NCBI RefSeq assembly: GCF_002097715.1
Contig: NZ_CP020737.1
Coordinates: 3,673,664-3,737,663 of the forward strand
Source of the DNA: Burkholderia ubonensis subsp. mesacidophila
Lineage (GTDB): Bacteria; Pseudomonadota; Gammaproteobacteria; Burkholderiales; Burkholderiaceae
Length of the DNA stretch: 64,000 nt
Direction of reading: 5' to 3'
Every line of letters begins with the position of its first letter. Within the stretch, counting starts at the first letter, position 1. The notes under the pieces were generated by a model. That model searched no databases. It was given only the letters and a program-made list of their open reading frames with translations, and was not told the origin of the DNA. The translations under genes were made by a program, and so were the position numbers. Shown piece by piece: positions 10,820-19,528 of this stretch.

Positions 10820-11601
10820 GACCGTACCTCCTGCAATGCCTGCCGCGTCGCGCGCAGCAGCCAGCTGACGTCGGCGGACAGCGAGATGACCCGGTAGCCG
10901 GCGTCGCGGTATTGCCGCGCCGCGGCCGTGTCGGCAGCGAAGATGCCGACCGCGACGCCCGCCTGCCGGCCCGCCGCGAGCACGCGCGCCATCGCGGCTT
11001 CGACGGCCGGATGCCGGATGTCGCCGAGATGCCCGAGGCTCGCCGCGAGATCGGCCGGACCGATGAACAGGCAGTCGATGCCCGGTATCGCGGCGATCCG
11101 CTCGACGTCGTCGACGCCGCGCGCCGATTCGATCTGCACCATCACCGCCACCTGCGCGTTCGCCGTCTGCAGGTAATCGCGCCGCATCCCGAAGGCCGCC
11201 GCACGCACCATGCCCGCCACGCCGCGCAGCCCGTCCGGCGATTCCGGCGACGGGTAGCGGGTGAGCCGCACCGCGTGCGCGGCGTCGTCCACGGTTTCGA
11301 TGTTCGGAAACATCAGCGTGCGCGCGCCCGCGTCGAGCGCCCGCTTCACGAGCCACGGCTCCCGCGCCGGCACGCGCACGACCGGCTCGCTCGGCAGATG
11401 GGCGGCGGCCAGCGCCCGCAGCTGCGACGCGACGTCGTGGCTGTCGTTCGGCGCGTGCTCCATGTCGATGCAGAGCCAGTCGTAGCCGGCGTGCGCGAGC
11501 GCCTCGGCGGCGGCGTCGCTCGCGAGCGTCAGCCACAGGCCGTACAGCGGGTCGTCGCCGTCGTGCAGGCGTTGTTTGAGGGAATTGGTGAGCGTGCTCA
11601 T
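10816..11601 (-). CDS. HpcH/HpaI family aldolase
   Basis: A class II, metal-dependent aldolase of the 2,4-dihydroxyhept-2-ene-1,7-dioate aldolase type, which splits 2-keto-4-hydroxy acids into pyruvate and an aldehyde. The 261-residue protein shows family motifs: LWLTLASDAAAEALAHAGYDW at the start, IDMEHAPND (catalytic His), QIESARGVDDVERIAAIPG (metal Glu), and FIGPADLAASLG (metal Asp). I chose ATG 11601 because the 36 upstream residues are Pro/Arg-rich and lack similarity. No other genes of the homoprotocatechuate pathway are nearby, so the physiological substrate is open. Confidence 0.88.
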   Translation of the reverse strand: MSTLTNSLKQRLHDGDDPLYGLWLTLASDAAAEALAHAGYDWLCIDMEHAPNDSHDVASQLRALAAAHLPSEPVVRVPAREPWLVKRALDAGARTLMFPNIETVDDAAHAVRLTRYPSPESPDGLRGVAGMVRAAAFGMRRDYLQTANAQVAVMVQIESARGVDDVERIAAIPGIDCLFIGPADLAASLGHLGDIRHPAVEAAMARVLAAGRQAGVAVGIFAADTAAARQYRDAGYRVISLSADVSWLLRATRQALQEVRS

Positions 11602-11800
11602 CGAAACGGCCTCCGGGCGGACGGGCATTCGAAAGGGACAAGCAACGGGCGGGACGGGGCGCGCCGGGCTGCGCCGGCGCGGGGACGCTGACGCGTTTTG
11701 CGATGCCACGCAACGATCATAGCGCGGCCCACGGCGGAATGTGGGAAGGGGCGGGACGGAAAACCGCTAGGGGATTACCGCCATGCAGCGCGGCGGCAGT

Positions 11801-11826
11801 CCCGCGCCGGCCGGGCGGGACTGCCG
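11801..11826 (-). terminator. Hairpin downstream of queD
   Basis: GGCAGTCCCGC and its full complement flank a short loop just after the queD stop on the minus strand. The 11-base-pair G/C-rich stem fits a transcription end for the queCED genes, although the following T-run is poor. Confidence 0.45.
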
Positions 11827-11837
11827 TGTCAGGAAGC

Positions 11838-12290
11838 TCAGCGGCCGGGCGCGCGCTCGACGTCGGCCCAGCAGTTCGGCGTTTCGTACAGGCGCACGCG
11901 TTCGAGGCGCAGGTTGATGCCGTAGTGCGCGTCGTAGACGTTCGCGAGGATGTCGAACGCGATCGCCGCGAGGTTCTCGACGGTCGGAATCCGGTCGATC
12001 ACGACGGTCTTGTGATCGGCCATCTGCTCGAGGAACGAGCGCACGACTTCGTCGCGCGCGTAGACGAGAAACGCATGATCCCACTTGCTGACCAGGTGCT
12101 CCATCGCGAGCGCCTTCACGTCGGCGAAATCCATCACCATGCCGCGGTCGGGCGCGCCCTCGGTATCGACGAGATCGCCGCGCAACGTGATTTCGAGCAC
12201 GTAGCGATGGCCGTGCAGGTTCCTGCACTGGCTGCGGTGATCGGGAATGCGGTGTCCCGCGTCGAATTCGAGTTTTCGGGTAATCAGCAC
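11838..12290 (-). CDS. queD: 6-carboxy-5,6,7,8-tetrahydropterin synthase
   Basis: QueD converts 7,8-dihydroneopterin triphosphate to 6-carboxytetrahydropterin, the first step specific to queuosine. The 150-residue protein has the PTPS-fold zinc ligands His13 (DAGHRI), His26 and His28 (NLHGHRY), the catalytic Cys22 region (QCRNLHGH), and PTVENLA with the substrate Glu. It is the third gene of queC-queE-queD, 19 bases after queE. Confidence 0.95.
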   Translation of the reverse strand: MLITRKLEFDAGHRIPDHRSQCRNLHGHRYVLEITLRGDLVDTEGAPDRGMVMDFADVKALAMEHLVSKWDHAFLVYARDEVVRSFLEQMADHKTVVIDRIPTVENLAAIAFDILANVYDAHYGINLRLERVRLYETPNCWADVERAPGR

Positions 12291-12309
12291 GATGTCAAAA
12301 GCCGGTGAA

Positions 12310-12942
12310 TCAGGGAATGTTCAGATATTTGTGCGTCTGCATCGACAGGCGCCACTGCGGATGGCGCTTGCACCAGTCGATCGCGAGCTTCGTGTTGAGG
12401 TCGCGCGACGGGCCGTCCATCGGTTGCACGAGGAAATAGTCGAAGTCGAGCTTCGCGTAGTCGGCGAGCCGCTGGTTGTCCTGCGGGATCACGACCTTCA
12501 GCTCGTTGCCTTTCGTGACGACGAGCGGCGCGTCGGCCTTCGGGCTCACGCAGATCCAGTCGATCGAGTCGAGCACCGGCAGCGAGCCGTTGGTCTCGAT
12601 CGCGATCTCGAAGCCTGCCGCGTGCAGCGCGTCGACGAGCGGCTGGTCGAGCTGCAGCATCGGCTCGCCGCCCGTGCAGACGACGAAGCGGTGCGCCTCG
12701 CCGTCCGGCCACAGGCTCGCGACCTGCGCGGCGAGCGCCGCCGCGTCCTTGAACTTGCCGCCGTTCTCGCCGTCGGTGCCGACGAAATCGGTGTCGCAGA
12801 AGCGGCACGCCGCCTCCGCACGGTCTTCCTCGCGGCCCGACCACAGATTGCAGCCGGCGAACCGGCAGAACACGGCCGGACGGCCCGCGTTCGCGCCTTC
12901 GCCCTGCAACGTGTAGAAAATTTCCTTGACCGCGTAAGTCAT
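12310..12942 (-). CDS. queE: 7-carboxy-7-deazaguanine synthase (radical SAM)
   Basis: QueE uses a 4Fe-4S cluster and S-adenosylmethionine to contract 6-carboxytetrahydropterin to 7-carboxy-7-deazaguanine. The protein has 210 residues. The cluster-binding cysteines do not follow CX3CX2C: Cys of GCNLW is followed by 14 residues, then CRFC, giving CX14CX2C. This variant is known from Burkholderia multivorans QueE. Other signatures are LQGEG, FCRFAGCNLW, TGGEP (SAM contact), and the short form of the radical-SAM barrel. Upstream of queD. Confidence 0.96.
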   Translation of the reverse strand: MTYAVKEIFYTLQGEGANAGRPAVFCRFAGCNLWSGREEDRAEAACRFCDTDFVGTDGENGGKFKDAAALAAQVASLWPDGEAHRFVVCTGGEPMLQLDQPLVDALHAAGFEIAIETNGSLPVLDSIDWICVSPKADAPLVVTKGNELKVVIPQDNQRLADYAKLDFDYFLVQPMDGPSRDLNTKLAIDWCKRHPQWRLSMQTHKYLNIP

Positions 12943-13011
12943 CGTCGTGGATCCGGCTCGCGCCGCTCGTTCTCGATCAGTTCATCATTGTGCGCCGCCG
13001 GCGCGCGGGCG

Positions 13012-13746
13012 TCACAGCGGCGCTTCGGTCACGCGCTCGCCCTTCAGGTAGGCCTCGTAGCCGCGCTTGCGCAGCTTGCACGCCGGGCATTCGCCGCAGC
13101 CGAAGCCCCAGTCGTGCAGCTCCGCCCGTTCGCCGACGTAGCACGTATGCGTCTCGACGCGGATCAGCTCGACGAGCGCCTGGCCGCCGAGCTGCTCGGC
13201 GAGCTGCCAGGTCTGCGCCTTGTCGAGCCACATCAGCGGCGTCTCGAGCACGACGCGCGTGTCCATGCCGAGGTTCAGCGCGACCTGCAGCGCCTTCATC
13301 GTGTCGTCGCGGCAGTCCGGATAGCCGGAGAAGTCGGTCTCGCACATCCCGCCGACCAGCACGCGCAGCCCGCGGCGGTAGGCGATCGCCGCGGCGATCG
13401 TCATGAACAGCAGGTTGCGGCCCGGCACGAACGTGTTCGGCAGGCCGTTCGCCGACGTCTCGATCTCGATCGCGCGCGTCATCGCAGTGTCGCTGATCGC
13501 GCCGAGCACCGACAGGTCGATCATGTGATCGTCGCCCAGCCGGCCCGCCCACGCGGGGAACTGGCGCTTCAGCGCGTCGCGCACGCCTTCGCGGCACTCC
13601 AGCTCGACGCGATGGCGCTGGCCGTAGTCGAAGCCGAGGGTTTCGACCGTCTGATAGCGTTCGAGGGCCCAGGCCACGCACGTGGCCGAGTCCTGCCCGC
13701 CGGAAAACAACACGAGCGCGCCGTCTTTAGCGTCTGTCCGAATCAC
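13012..13746 (-). CDS. queC: 7-cyano-7-deazaguanine (preQ0) synthase
   Basis: QueC turns 7-carboxy-7-deazaguanine into preQ0 with ATP and ammonia. The 244-residue protein has the PP-loop [10 protein letters not shown] near the N-terminus and the zinc site [10 protein letters not shown] near the C-terminus. I chose the GTG at 13746, giving (M)[16 protein letters not shown]: a GGAG lies seven bases upstream and the longer ATG frame has no family similarity. First gene of queC-queE-queD; the three together lead from dihydroneopterin triphosphate to preQ0. QueF and Tgt are not in the window. Confidence 0.95.
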   Translation of the reverse strand: MIRTDAKDGALVLFSGGQDSATCVAWALERYQTVETLGFDYGQRHRVELECREGVRDALKRQFPAWAGRLGDDHMIDLSVLGAISDTAMTRAIEIETSANGLPNTFVPGRNLLFMTIAAAIAYRRGLRVLVGGMCETDFSGYPDCRDDTMKALQVALNLGMDTRVVLETPLMWLDKAQTWQLAEQLGGQALVELIRVETHTCYVGERAELHDWGFGCGECPACKLRKRGYEAYLKGERVTEAPL

Positions 13747-14042
13747 CGTGATACTCCGTGAATGTATAGGCTCGCGTCGCGCTGCGCCCGGGCGACCAAG
13801 CTGTCGCCTCGCGGCCCGACGCGTGCCGGCTGCGCCGGCTCGACCAGTATAGGCAGCGCCGCTCGCATCGACGCCGACGGGACGCTTATACCGCCCATCG
13901 CGCGGCATCGGCGCCGCGCACCGGCGCGATGCCGGATCGCCCGCTTCGCAATGCACGCGAAGCGACGCGCTAAGTCATTGAGCGGGCACGGATTTTATCA
14001 CGTCGCCGCGAATGCCGCCGGGCACGTGTGCCACCACAAACG
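13747..14042. other. Non-coding region between queC and tRNA-Phe
   Basis: About 300 bases with no convincing gene on either strand. It must hold the queC promoter (minus strand), but I see no clear -35/-10 pair and no recognisable preQ1-type riboswitch aptamer. The GGAG near 13750 is the queC ribosome binding site. Confidence 0.4.
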
Positions 14043-14073
14043 AAAAACCCCAAGAATCTGGCGATTCTTGGGG
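14043..14073 (-). terminator. Terminator of tRNA-Phe
   Basis: A perfect 11-base-pair stem (CCCCAAGAATC and its complement) with a four-base loop, followed on the minus strand by TTTTT. It lies 10 bases beyond the tRNA CCA end, in the right orientation. Confidence 0.85.
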
Positions 14074-14083
14074 TTCAAAATGC

Positions 14084-14159
14084 TGGTGGCCTGGGACGGA
14101 ATCGAACCATCGACACGCGGATTTTCAATCCGCTGCTCTACCAACTGAGCTACCGGGCC
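14084..14159 (-). tRNA. tRNA-Phe (anticodon GAA)
   Basis: The reverse complement folds as a full 76-base cloverleaf with encoded CCA: acceptor stem starting GGCCCGG, D-arm GCTCAGTTGGTAGAGC, anticodon stem GCGGA/TCCGC around loop TTGAAAA (anticodon GAA), variable GTGTC, and T-arm GATGG-TTCGATT-CCGTC. One C-A mismatch is present in the acceptor stem. Followed by a strong terminator. Confidence 0.96.
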
Positions 14160-14220
14160 AACGAAGAAGAGAAATTATATCCACGTATCTGTCGTTGCGC
14201 AAGTGTTTTCGTGAAATCTT

Positions 14221-14922
14221 TTATACGACGCCTTCGGGCGGCTTCTTGCCGAGCTCGACGCCGAGCTGCTTGAGCTTGCGATACAGGTGCGTGCGCTCGA
14301 GGCCCGTCTTCTCCGCGACGCGCGTCATGCTGCCGTTCTCGCGCGCGAGGTGATACTCGAAGTACGCGCGCTCGAATGCGTCGCGCGCCTCGCGCAACGG
14401 GATGTCGAACGGAATCGCCGCCGTCTGCCCCGCGAGACCGAGCGTCGCGGCCATGTCGTCGCCGAGCGTCGGCAACGCGGCCGCGGACGCGATCGCCGCA
14501 GGCCCCGCGGCCTGCCCGCCCCCCGCCTTCGCCTCCGCGTTGACGGTCGCCGGCGCCGCGCCGCGCGCGAGCCCGTGCTCGACCGCCTTCAGCAGCTTCT
14601 GCAACGCGATCGGCTTCTCGAGGAAATCGAGCGCGCCGATCTTCGTCGCCTCGACGGCCGTGTCGATCGTCGCGTGCCCGGACATCATGATCACGGGCAT
14701 CGTCAGCAGCCCCTGCGCCGCCCATTCCTTGAGCAGCGTGACGCCGTCGGTATCGGGCATCCAGATATCGAGCAGCACGAGATCGGGCGTCTGGTTCAGG
14801 CGGTAGTCACGCGCGGCCTGCGCGTTCTCCGCCGCCTCGACGACATGTCCTTCGTCGCTGAGGATCTCCGAGAGCAATTCCCGGATGCCCATTTCATCAT
14901 CTACCACCAGGATGGTTGCCAT
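14221..14922 (-). CDS. NtrX-like response regulator without AAA+ domain
   Basis: The response regulator partner of the NtrY-like kinase encoded directly upstream. The 233-residue protein has an N-terminal receiver domain with phospho-acceptor Asp52 (VLLDIWMPDTDG), the signal-switch residues MMSGHAT and the Lys in LEKPI, then an Ala/Gly-rich linker (about 125-165), then a Fis-type helix-turn-helix (about 185-230; NGSMTRVAEKTGLERTHLY). The sigma54-interacting AAA+ domain of alpha-proteobacterial NtrX is missing; I read this as the normal short betaproteobacterial form, not a deletion, because the frame is continuous. The ATG abuts the kinase stop with no gap. Confidence 0.88.
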   Translation of the reverse strand: MATILVVDDEMGIRELLSEILSDEGHVVEAAENAQAARDYRLNQTPDLVLLDIWMPDTDGVTLLKEWAAQGLLTMPVIMMSGHATIDTAVEATKIGALDFLEKPIALQKLLKAVEHGLARGAAPATVNAEAKAGGGQAAGPAAIASAAALPTLGDDMAATLGLAGQTAAIPFDIPLREARDAFERAYFEYHLARENGSMTRVAEKTGLERTHLYRKLKQLGVELGKKPPEGVV

Positions 14923-17364
14923 TTACGCTGCCTTTGTCTGCTCACTTGCTTTTGTCTTTGCGGGGGCCGGCCTTCCGGGGGCCGGCCTTCCGGGGGCTGT
15001 TCCACCCTGCACACCATGCTCGGCGCCCGGCGCATCGCTCGCCAGTTGCAGGAACAGGATCGACACCTGCGCACCCTCGACGGCCTCGCCGTGCATGCGA
15101 TTGCGCAGATCGATCCGCGCGCCGTGCTCGTCGACGATTTTCTTCACCGTGGCCAGCCCGAGGCCCGTGCCCTTCGCCTTCGTCGTCACGTAAGGCTCGA
15201 ACGCGCGGGTCAGGATGCGCGCCGGAAAGCCCGGCCCGTTGTCGGACACGGTCAGGCGCACCGCGACACGCGTTTTGCCCTCGGTGTCGGGATCGCCATA
15301 TTCTACTGTCTTGGTTTCGATCAACACACGCGGCTGCGCGACTTCCGCGACCGAATCCTGCGCATTCTGCAGCAGGTTGTGGATCACCTGGCGCAGTTGC
15401 GTCGCGTCGCCGCGAATCACCGGCAGCGGCGCGAGCTCGACGACGATCGGGCTCTTGCCTTCGCCGACGCCGTAAAGCCCGAGCACCTCGCTCACCAGTT
15501 CGTTGAGCTGCAGGCTCGCGAGCACCGCCGGCGGCGTGCGCGCATATTCGCGGAAATCGTCGACCATCCGCTTCATCGCCGCGACCTGGTTGACGATCAT
15601 CGCCGCGCCGCGCTTCAGCACGTCCGCATCGGTCGGCGCGAGCTTGTCGGACAGCTTCATCTGCAGCCGCTCCGCCGACAGCTGAATCGGCGTCAACGGA
15701 TTCTTGATCTCGTGCGCGAGCCGCCGCGCGACTTCACCCCACGCCACCGAACGCTGCGCGGAAATCACGTCGGAGATGTCGTCGAACACGACCACGTAGC
15801 CGGACGTCTGCGGATCGTCCGCCTGTCCTTCCACCGTCGACACGAGACGCGTGCCGCGCACGAGCAGCGTCAGCGGATCGGCTTCGCCCGGCACTTCGAC
15901 CGCGAACTGCTGCTGCCAGTGGCCACGATCGCCGCTGCCGCCGTCGGACGCCGCCTCGCGATCGGCGAACGCCTTGCGCACCATCGCGCCGAATCCCGCG
16001 ACGACGCCGACCTGGTCGAGCGTCGCGCCGATCAGCGCATCGAACGGCTGCCGGAAGATCCGCTCGGCGCCGCGGTTCGCGGTCGTCAGCCGGAACTGGC
16101 GGTCGAGCACGAACACGCCCGCGGTCAGGTTCGCGAGGATGCTCTCGAGATAGGTCTTCGAATGCTCGAGCGCGATGCGGTTGTTCTCGACCGCGAGCCG
16201 CGCCTCCGACAGCTGGCGCGTCATTGCGTTGAACGCCTGCGTGAGGAAGCCGAGCTCGTCGCGCGACTTGATCTCGCGCTTGGGCGTGTAGTCGCCTTCC
16301 GCGACTTCCTTCGTCCCCTGCGCGAGCAGGAACAGCGGCCGCGCGAGCTGCTGGCCGAGCGCGAGCGCGAGCATCATCGCGATGAAGGTCGCGAGGAACA
16401 GCGCGAGCGTCAGCGTGCCGATGTACATCTTGCGCAGGCCCGTGCGGCCGAGCGCCTTTTCCTGGTATTCGCGATACGCGCGCTGCACGGCGTCCGCGTT
16501 GTGCGCGAGCGTCGGCGGCACCGGCTGCGTGAGCTGCAGGAAACGCTCTGCCGGCTGCAGCAGCGACATGGTCGCATTCGGGATGGGCCGCACGACGCGC
16601 AGCCGCAGCGCGCCCTTCGCGCCGTGCGCATGCGGATCGCCGTCGACCTCGCCCTCGATCGCCGCGTACGCGCCGCGTTCGCGCGCCTGGTTCAGCATCA
16701 GCGGCGTCGGCAGGTCGTCCGGGATCAGCGCCGCGAAATTGCCCGACGCCTGCGCGACGATGTGCAGGTCGGGCGCGGCGCCCGGGCCGCTGCGGCCGGG
16801 CTCGACGATCGTCGCGTCCTGCACGCCGAACTGGTCGCGCAGGCGCAGCAGCGTGAGCGTCGTGCCGTTCGTGTTGGTATCGGCGCTCGCGAGCTGGTCG
16901 GACATCAGGCGCGCCTTCGTCTGCAGGTCGGACAGCGACGCGTCGAGCATCCCGCGGCCGAGGTTGAGGCCGGCGGTCAGCGCGGTCTCGACGTTCACGT
17001 CGAACCACGATTCGATGCTGCGCGACACGAACTGGTACGACACGATGTAGATGATGCCGCCCGGCACGACGCCGACGAGCGCGAAGAACACCGCGAGCTT
17101 CGCGAGCAGCCGCGTGCCGAACTTGCCCTTCCTCAGGCGCACGACGATCATGCCGATCAGGCCAAGCACGACAAGCAGGAACACCAGCGCGACGACGATG
17201 TTGGTCGCGTACAGCCACGAGTAGTAGCGGTCGAAGAATTCGGTGTTCGCGCTCGCGGCCGCCAGCAGCACGAGCAGCAGCAGCGCGGTGAGCGCGACGG
17301 TCGAAACGATCACGCGCACGAGCAGGCTCTTCCCGCTGGCCGCGCGGCGTACTTTATTTAGCAC
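14923..17364 (-). CDS. NtrY-like sensor histidine kinase
   Basis: An 813-residue membrane histidine kinase. Order: two to three N-terminal membrane segments (about 15-35, 55-80, 95-120), a periplasmic sensor region of about 200 residues, a further membrane segment near 325-345, HAMP (RPLFLLAQGTKEVAEGDY), PAS (SILANLTAGVFVLD), the H-box HEIKNPLTPIQLSAERL with the phosphorylated His, the N-box NLLQNAQDSV, and G-boxes DNGPGFP and GTGLGLATVKKIV. The last 35 residues hold a GRPAP tandem repeat. It probably phosphorylates the adjacent regulator. The family is linked to nitrogen or redox control in other bacteria; the signal here is unknown. Confidence 0.92.
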   Translation of the reverse strand: MLNKVRRAASGKSLLVRVIVSTVALTALLLLVLLAAASANTEFFDRYYSWLYATNIVVALVFLLVVLGLIGMIVVRLRKGKFGTRLLAKLAVFFALVGVVPGGIIYIVSYQFVSRSIESWFDVNVETALTAGLNLGRGMLDASLSDLQTKARLMSDQLASADTNTNGTTLTLLRLRDQFGVQDATIVEPGRSGPGAAPDLHIVAQASGNFAALIPDDLPTPLMLNQARERGAYAAIEGEVDGDPHAHGAKGALRLRVVRPIPNATMSLLQPAERFLQLTQPVPPTLAHNADAVQRAYREYQEKALGRTGLRKMYIGTLTLALFLATFIAMMLALALGQQLARPLFLLAQGTKEVAEGDYTPKREIKSRDELGFLTQAFNAMTRQLSEARLAVENNRIALEHSKTYLESILANLTAGVFVLDRQFRLTTANRGAERIFRQPFDALIGATLDQVGVVAGFGAMVRKAFADREAASDGGSGDRGHWQQQFAVEVPGEADPLTLLVRGTRLVSTVEGQADDPQTSGYVVVFDDISDVISAQRSVAWGEVARRLAHEIKNPLTPIQLSAERLQMKLSDKLAPTDADVLKRGAAMIVNQVAAMKRMVDDFREYARTPPAVLASLQLNELVSEVLGLYGVGEGKSPIVVELAPLPVIRGDATQLRQVIHNLLQNAQDSVAEVAQPRVLIETKTVEYGDPDTEGKTRVAVRLTVSDNGPGFPARILTRAFEPYVTTKAKGTGLGLATVKKIVDEHGARIDLRNRMHGEAVEGAQVSILFLQLASDAPGAEHGVQGGTAPGRPAPGRPAPAKTKASEQTKAA

Positions 17365-17944
17365 GTTCGGTCACCGTGAAGGTAAAGCGCTTCCAGTCCG
17401 ACCCGAGCGTCCAGTCGCGGTTGTTCACCGCGTCGACCTGGAACGGCTTCGGCATCAGCGCCGTATCGAGCTGCATCCGCACCGAGGCCGTATAGGTTTC
17501 GCCCTGGTGCACCTGGTTCCGGTCGATCACGTGCCACGACGTGATGTGCTTGACGACCGCGAGCGCGTCCTTCAGCGTGCCGAAGCCGAGCTGCAGGCCG
17601 CCCGTCGACACGCGGTATTCGCGCGTGAGCGGCTGGAACGACAGGCGGATCGTCTGCGACACCGACACCGGCTGTTCGTCGAACCAGTACCAGCGCGCGC
17701 GGCCCAGCTCGAAATCGGTCGTGAAGTAAAGCGGGATACCCTTGTTGACGGCGTCCTCGAGGTTCGAATTCAGTTCGAAGTCGAAGCGGGCGTCAAGGCT
17801 CCAGCCGCTGCCGTCGGACTGCAGCGACGCGCGCTGCACGGCGATCGATTCGGCGCGCGCCGGCCTCGCGATCGCGAGGCACATGGCCAAAGCGACCATC
17901 AGCACGGCCGCGAGCCGAAGTGGAAAAAGGTGTTTGATCGTCAC
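17354..17944 (-). CDS. DUF4390 secreted protein
   Basis: A 196-residue protein with a signal peptide (hydrophobic stretch up to ARPARAES, about residue 32). It belongs to DUF4390, a family almost always found between rsmB and an NtrY-like kinase in betaproteobacteria; the function is not known. It starts with GTG at 17944, overlapping the rsmB stop by four bases, and ends 11 bases inside the kinase gene, so coupling with both neighbours is very likely. A role in sensing for the kinase is possible but only by context. Confidence 0.88.
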   Translation of the reverse strand: MTIKHLFPLRLAAVLMVALAMCLAIARPARAESIAVQRASLQSDGSGWSLDARFDFELNSNLEDAVNKGIPLYFTTDFELGRARWYWFDEQPVSVSQTIRLSFQPLTREYRVSTGGLQLGFGTLKDALAVVKHITSWHVIDRNQVHQGETYTASVRMQLDTALMPKPFQVDAVNNRDWTLGSDWKRFTFTVTERAK

Positions 17945-19338
17945 CGTTTCTGAAACCGCGCGTAGAAAAATCCGTCGTGATCGGTGTTCTGGTCGGGACC
18001 GGCCGCGCCTGCCTGCGCCCCGTCCGAGACGGCGCGCGGCAGCAGCTGGCCGGGCGCGTCCAATCGTACCGCATCTTCACAGGCCGCTTCAAACCAGCGC
18101 GCCTGCAGCTCGCCCTCTTCCGGAAAGATCGAGCAGGTCACGTACAGAAGTTCGCCGCCCGGCTTCACGAGCGGCCACAGCGCCGACAGGATGCGGCGCT
18201 GCTCGGCGACGAGCGCCGGAATGTCGGCCTCGCGGCGCAGCCAGCGAATATCGGGATGACGGCGCACGATGCCGGACGCCGAGCACGGCACGTCGGCGAG
18301 GATGCGGTCGAACGGCTGGCCGTCGTGCCATTCGCCGGGCGCGCCCGCGTCGCCGACGCGCACGTCCGCGACCAGCGACAGCCGCGCGAGATTCTCGCCG
18401 ATGCGCGTCGCGCGGGTGGCGTCGCTTTCGAGCGCAACGACTTGCGCGTCGGCGAGTTCGAGGATGTGCCCGGTCTTGCCGCCGGGCGCCGCGCAGGCGT
18501 CGAGCACGCGCATCCCGTCGGCCGCGCCGAGCCATTCGGCGGCGAGTTGCGCGCCCGCGTCCTGGACGGAGACGACGCCGTCGGCGAAGCCCGGGATCCG
18601 TTCGACCGGCAGCGGCGAGGCGAGCCGCATCGCATGCTTGCCGATCGCGGCGGCGTCGATGCCGTGCGCGCGCAGCGTGTCGAGATACGCGTCGACGGTC
18701 GTGCGGCGCGCATTCACGCGCAGCGTCAGCGGGCCGGGACGGTCGCCGGCCGTGAGAATCGCCTGCCAGCCGTCGGGCCACGCGGCCTGCACCGCGTCGC
18801 GCCACCACGCACGGTAGTTCCAGCGCGCGACCGGATCGTCCTGCATCGCCGCGACCAATGCATCGCGCTCGCGCAGGAAACGCCGCAGCACCGCGTTGAC
18901 CATCCCTTTCGCGAATACAACCTCGCGACGCGCGCCGATCGCGCTCACGGCCTGGTCGACGACGGTAAACGCCGGATACGCGGCGGCGTCGCCTTCATCG
19001 AGCAGCAGCGCGATCGCGCACGCGAGGACGGCCCGGACATGCGCGGGCGGCGCCTTGCTGACGAGTCGGCCGATCATCCAGTCGGCGCTGCCGAGGCGGC
19101 GCATCGTCCGGTAGGCGACGTCCTGCGTCGCGCCGCGCGCAAGCGCCTGCGCGCCGGACGCCATGCCCGCGAACACCGTCGCCAGCGCGGCCGGCAGCGC
19201 GGTGCCGCGGCGCACCGCGTCGACCGCCTGCGCGGCCGCATCGAGCGCGAAGCCGAGCGACTCGGGCGCGAGATGCAGTGCCGACAGGCTAGCCGGGCGG
19301 CCGGACGAAGGTTTGGCGGAGGTGCGGTTTCGTGTCAT
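17941..19338 (-). CDS. rsmB: 16S rRNA m5C967 methyltransferase
   Basis: RsmB methylates C967 of 16S rRNA. The 465-residue protein has an N-terminal NusB-like RNA-binding domain (about 25-165), and a C-terminal Rossmann methyltransferase with CAAPGGKT (SAM binding), the catalytic Cys in DVPCSASGI, and the second Cys motif YVTCSIFPEE. I chose ATG 19338 because the longer reading frame upstream is Arg/Cys-rich without similarity and lies across the likely terminator of the next region. Confidence 0.95.
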   Translation of the reverse strand: MTRNRTSAKPSSGRPASLSALHLAPESLGFALDAAAQAVDAVRRGTALPAALATVFAGMASGAQALARGATQDVAYRTMRRLGSADWMIGRLVSKAPPAHVRAVLACAIALLLDEGDAAAYPAFTVVDQAVSAIGARREVVFAKGMVNAVLRRFLRERDALVAAMQDDPVARWNYRAWWRDAVQAAWPDGWQAILTAGDRPGPLTLRVNARRTTVDAYLDTLRAHGIDAAAIGKHAMRLASPLPVERIPGFADGVVSVQDAGAQLAAEWLGAADGMRVLDACAAPGGKTGHILELADAQVVALESDATRATRIGENLARLSLVADVRVGDAGAPGEWHDGQPFDRILADVPCSASGIVRRHPDIRWLRREADIPALVAEQRRILSALWPLVKPGGELLYVTCSIFPEEGELQARWFEAACEDAVRLDAPGQLLPRAVSDGAQAGAAGPDQNTDHDGFFYARFQKR

Positions 19339-19452
19339 CGGGTCAAGGCGTCGGCAAGCAACGGGAGCCGCGGCGGCGTGGCCGCCGCGATCCCAAACCG
19401 CGCATTGTAGCGTGGGAGCATGCGCGCCCCTTTTCGGGTCGCACAAACGGAA

Positions 19453-19480
19453 CACCCCGCAGCACAGTGCATGCGGGGTG
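19453..19480 (-). terminator. Hairpin downstream of htpX
   Basis: A nine-base-pair stem CACCCCGCA and its complement around a 10-base loop in the htpX-rsmB gap. The T-content after it on the minus strand is modest, so termination strength is uncertain. Confidence 0.45.
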
Positions 19481-19528
19481 AGGTCGAGCGTGCGCGTCCA
19501 ACAACCACGCACGAGGCGACAGGGAGGC

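Noticed and set aside
13747..14042. preQ1-type riboswitch before queC
   Set aside because: No small hairpin with an A-rich tail and ribosome-binding-site overlap could be recognised.
14960..14998. Short GGGGGCCGGCCTTCC tandem repeat
   Set aside because: It lies inside the NtrY-like gene and encodes a GRPAP repeat in its tail; a coding microsatellite, not a regulatory element.
14287..17361. 1024-codon open frame opposite to the NtrYX genes
   Set aside because: Same reason: antisense frame of a GC-rich gene, Arg-rich product with no motifs, while the minus strand encodes clear two-component proteins.
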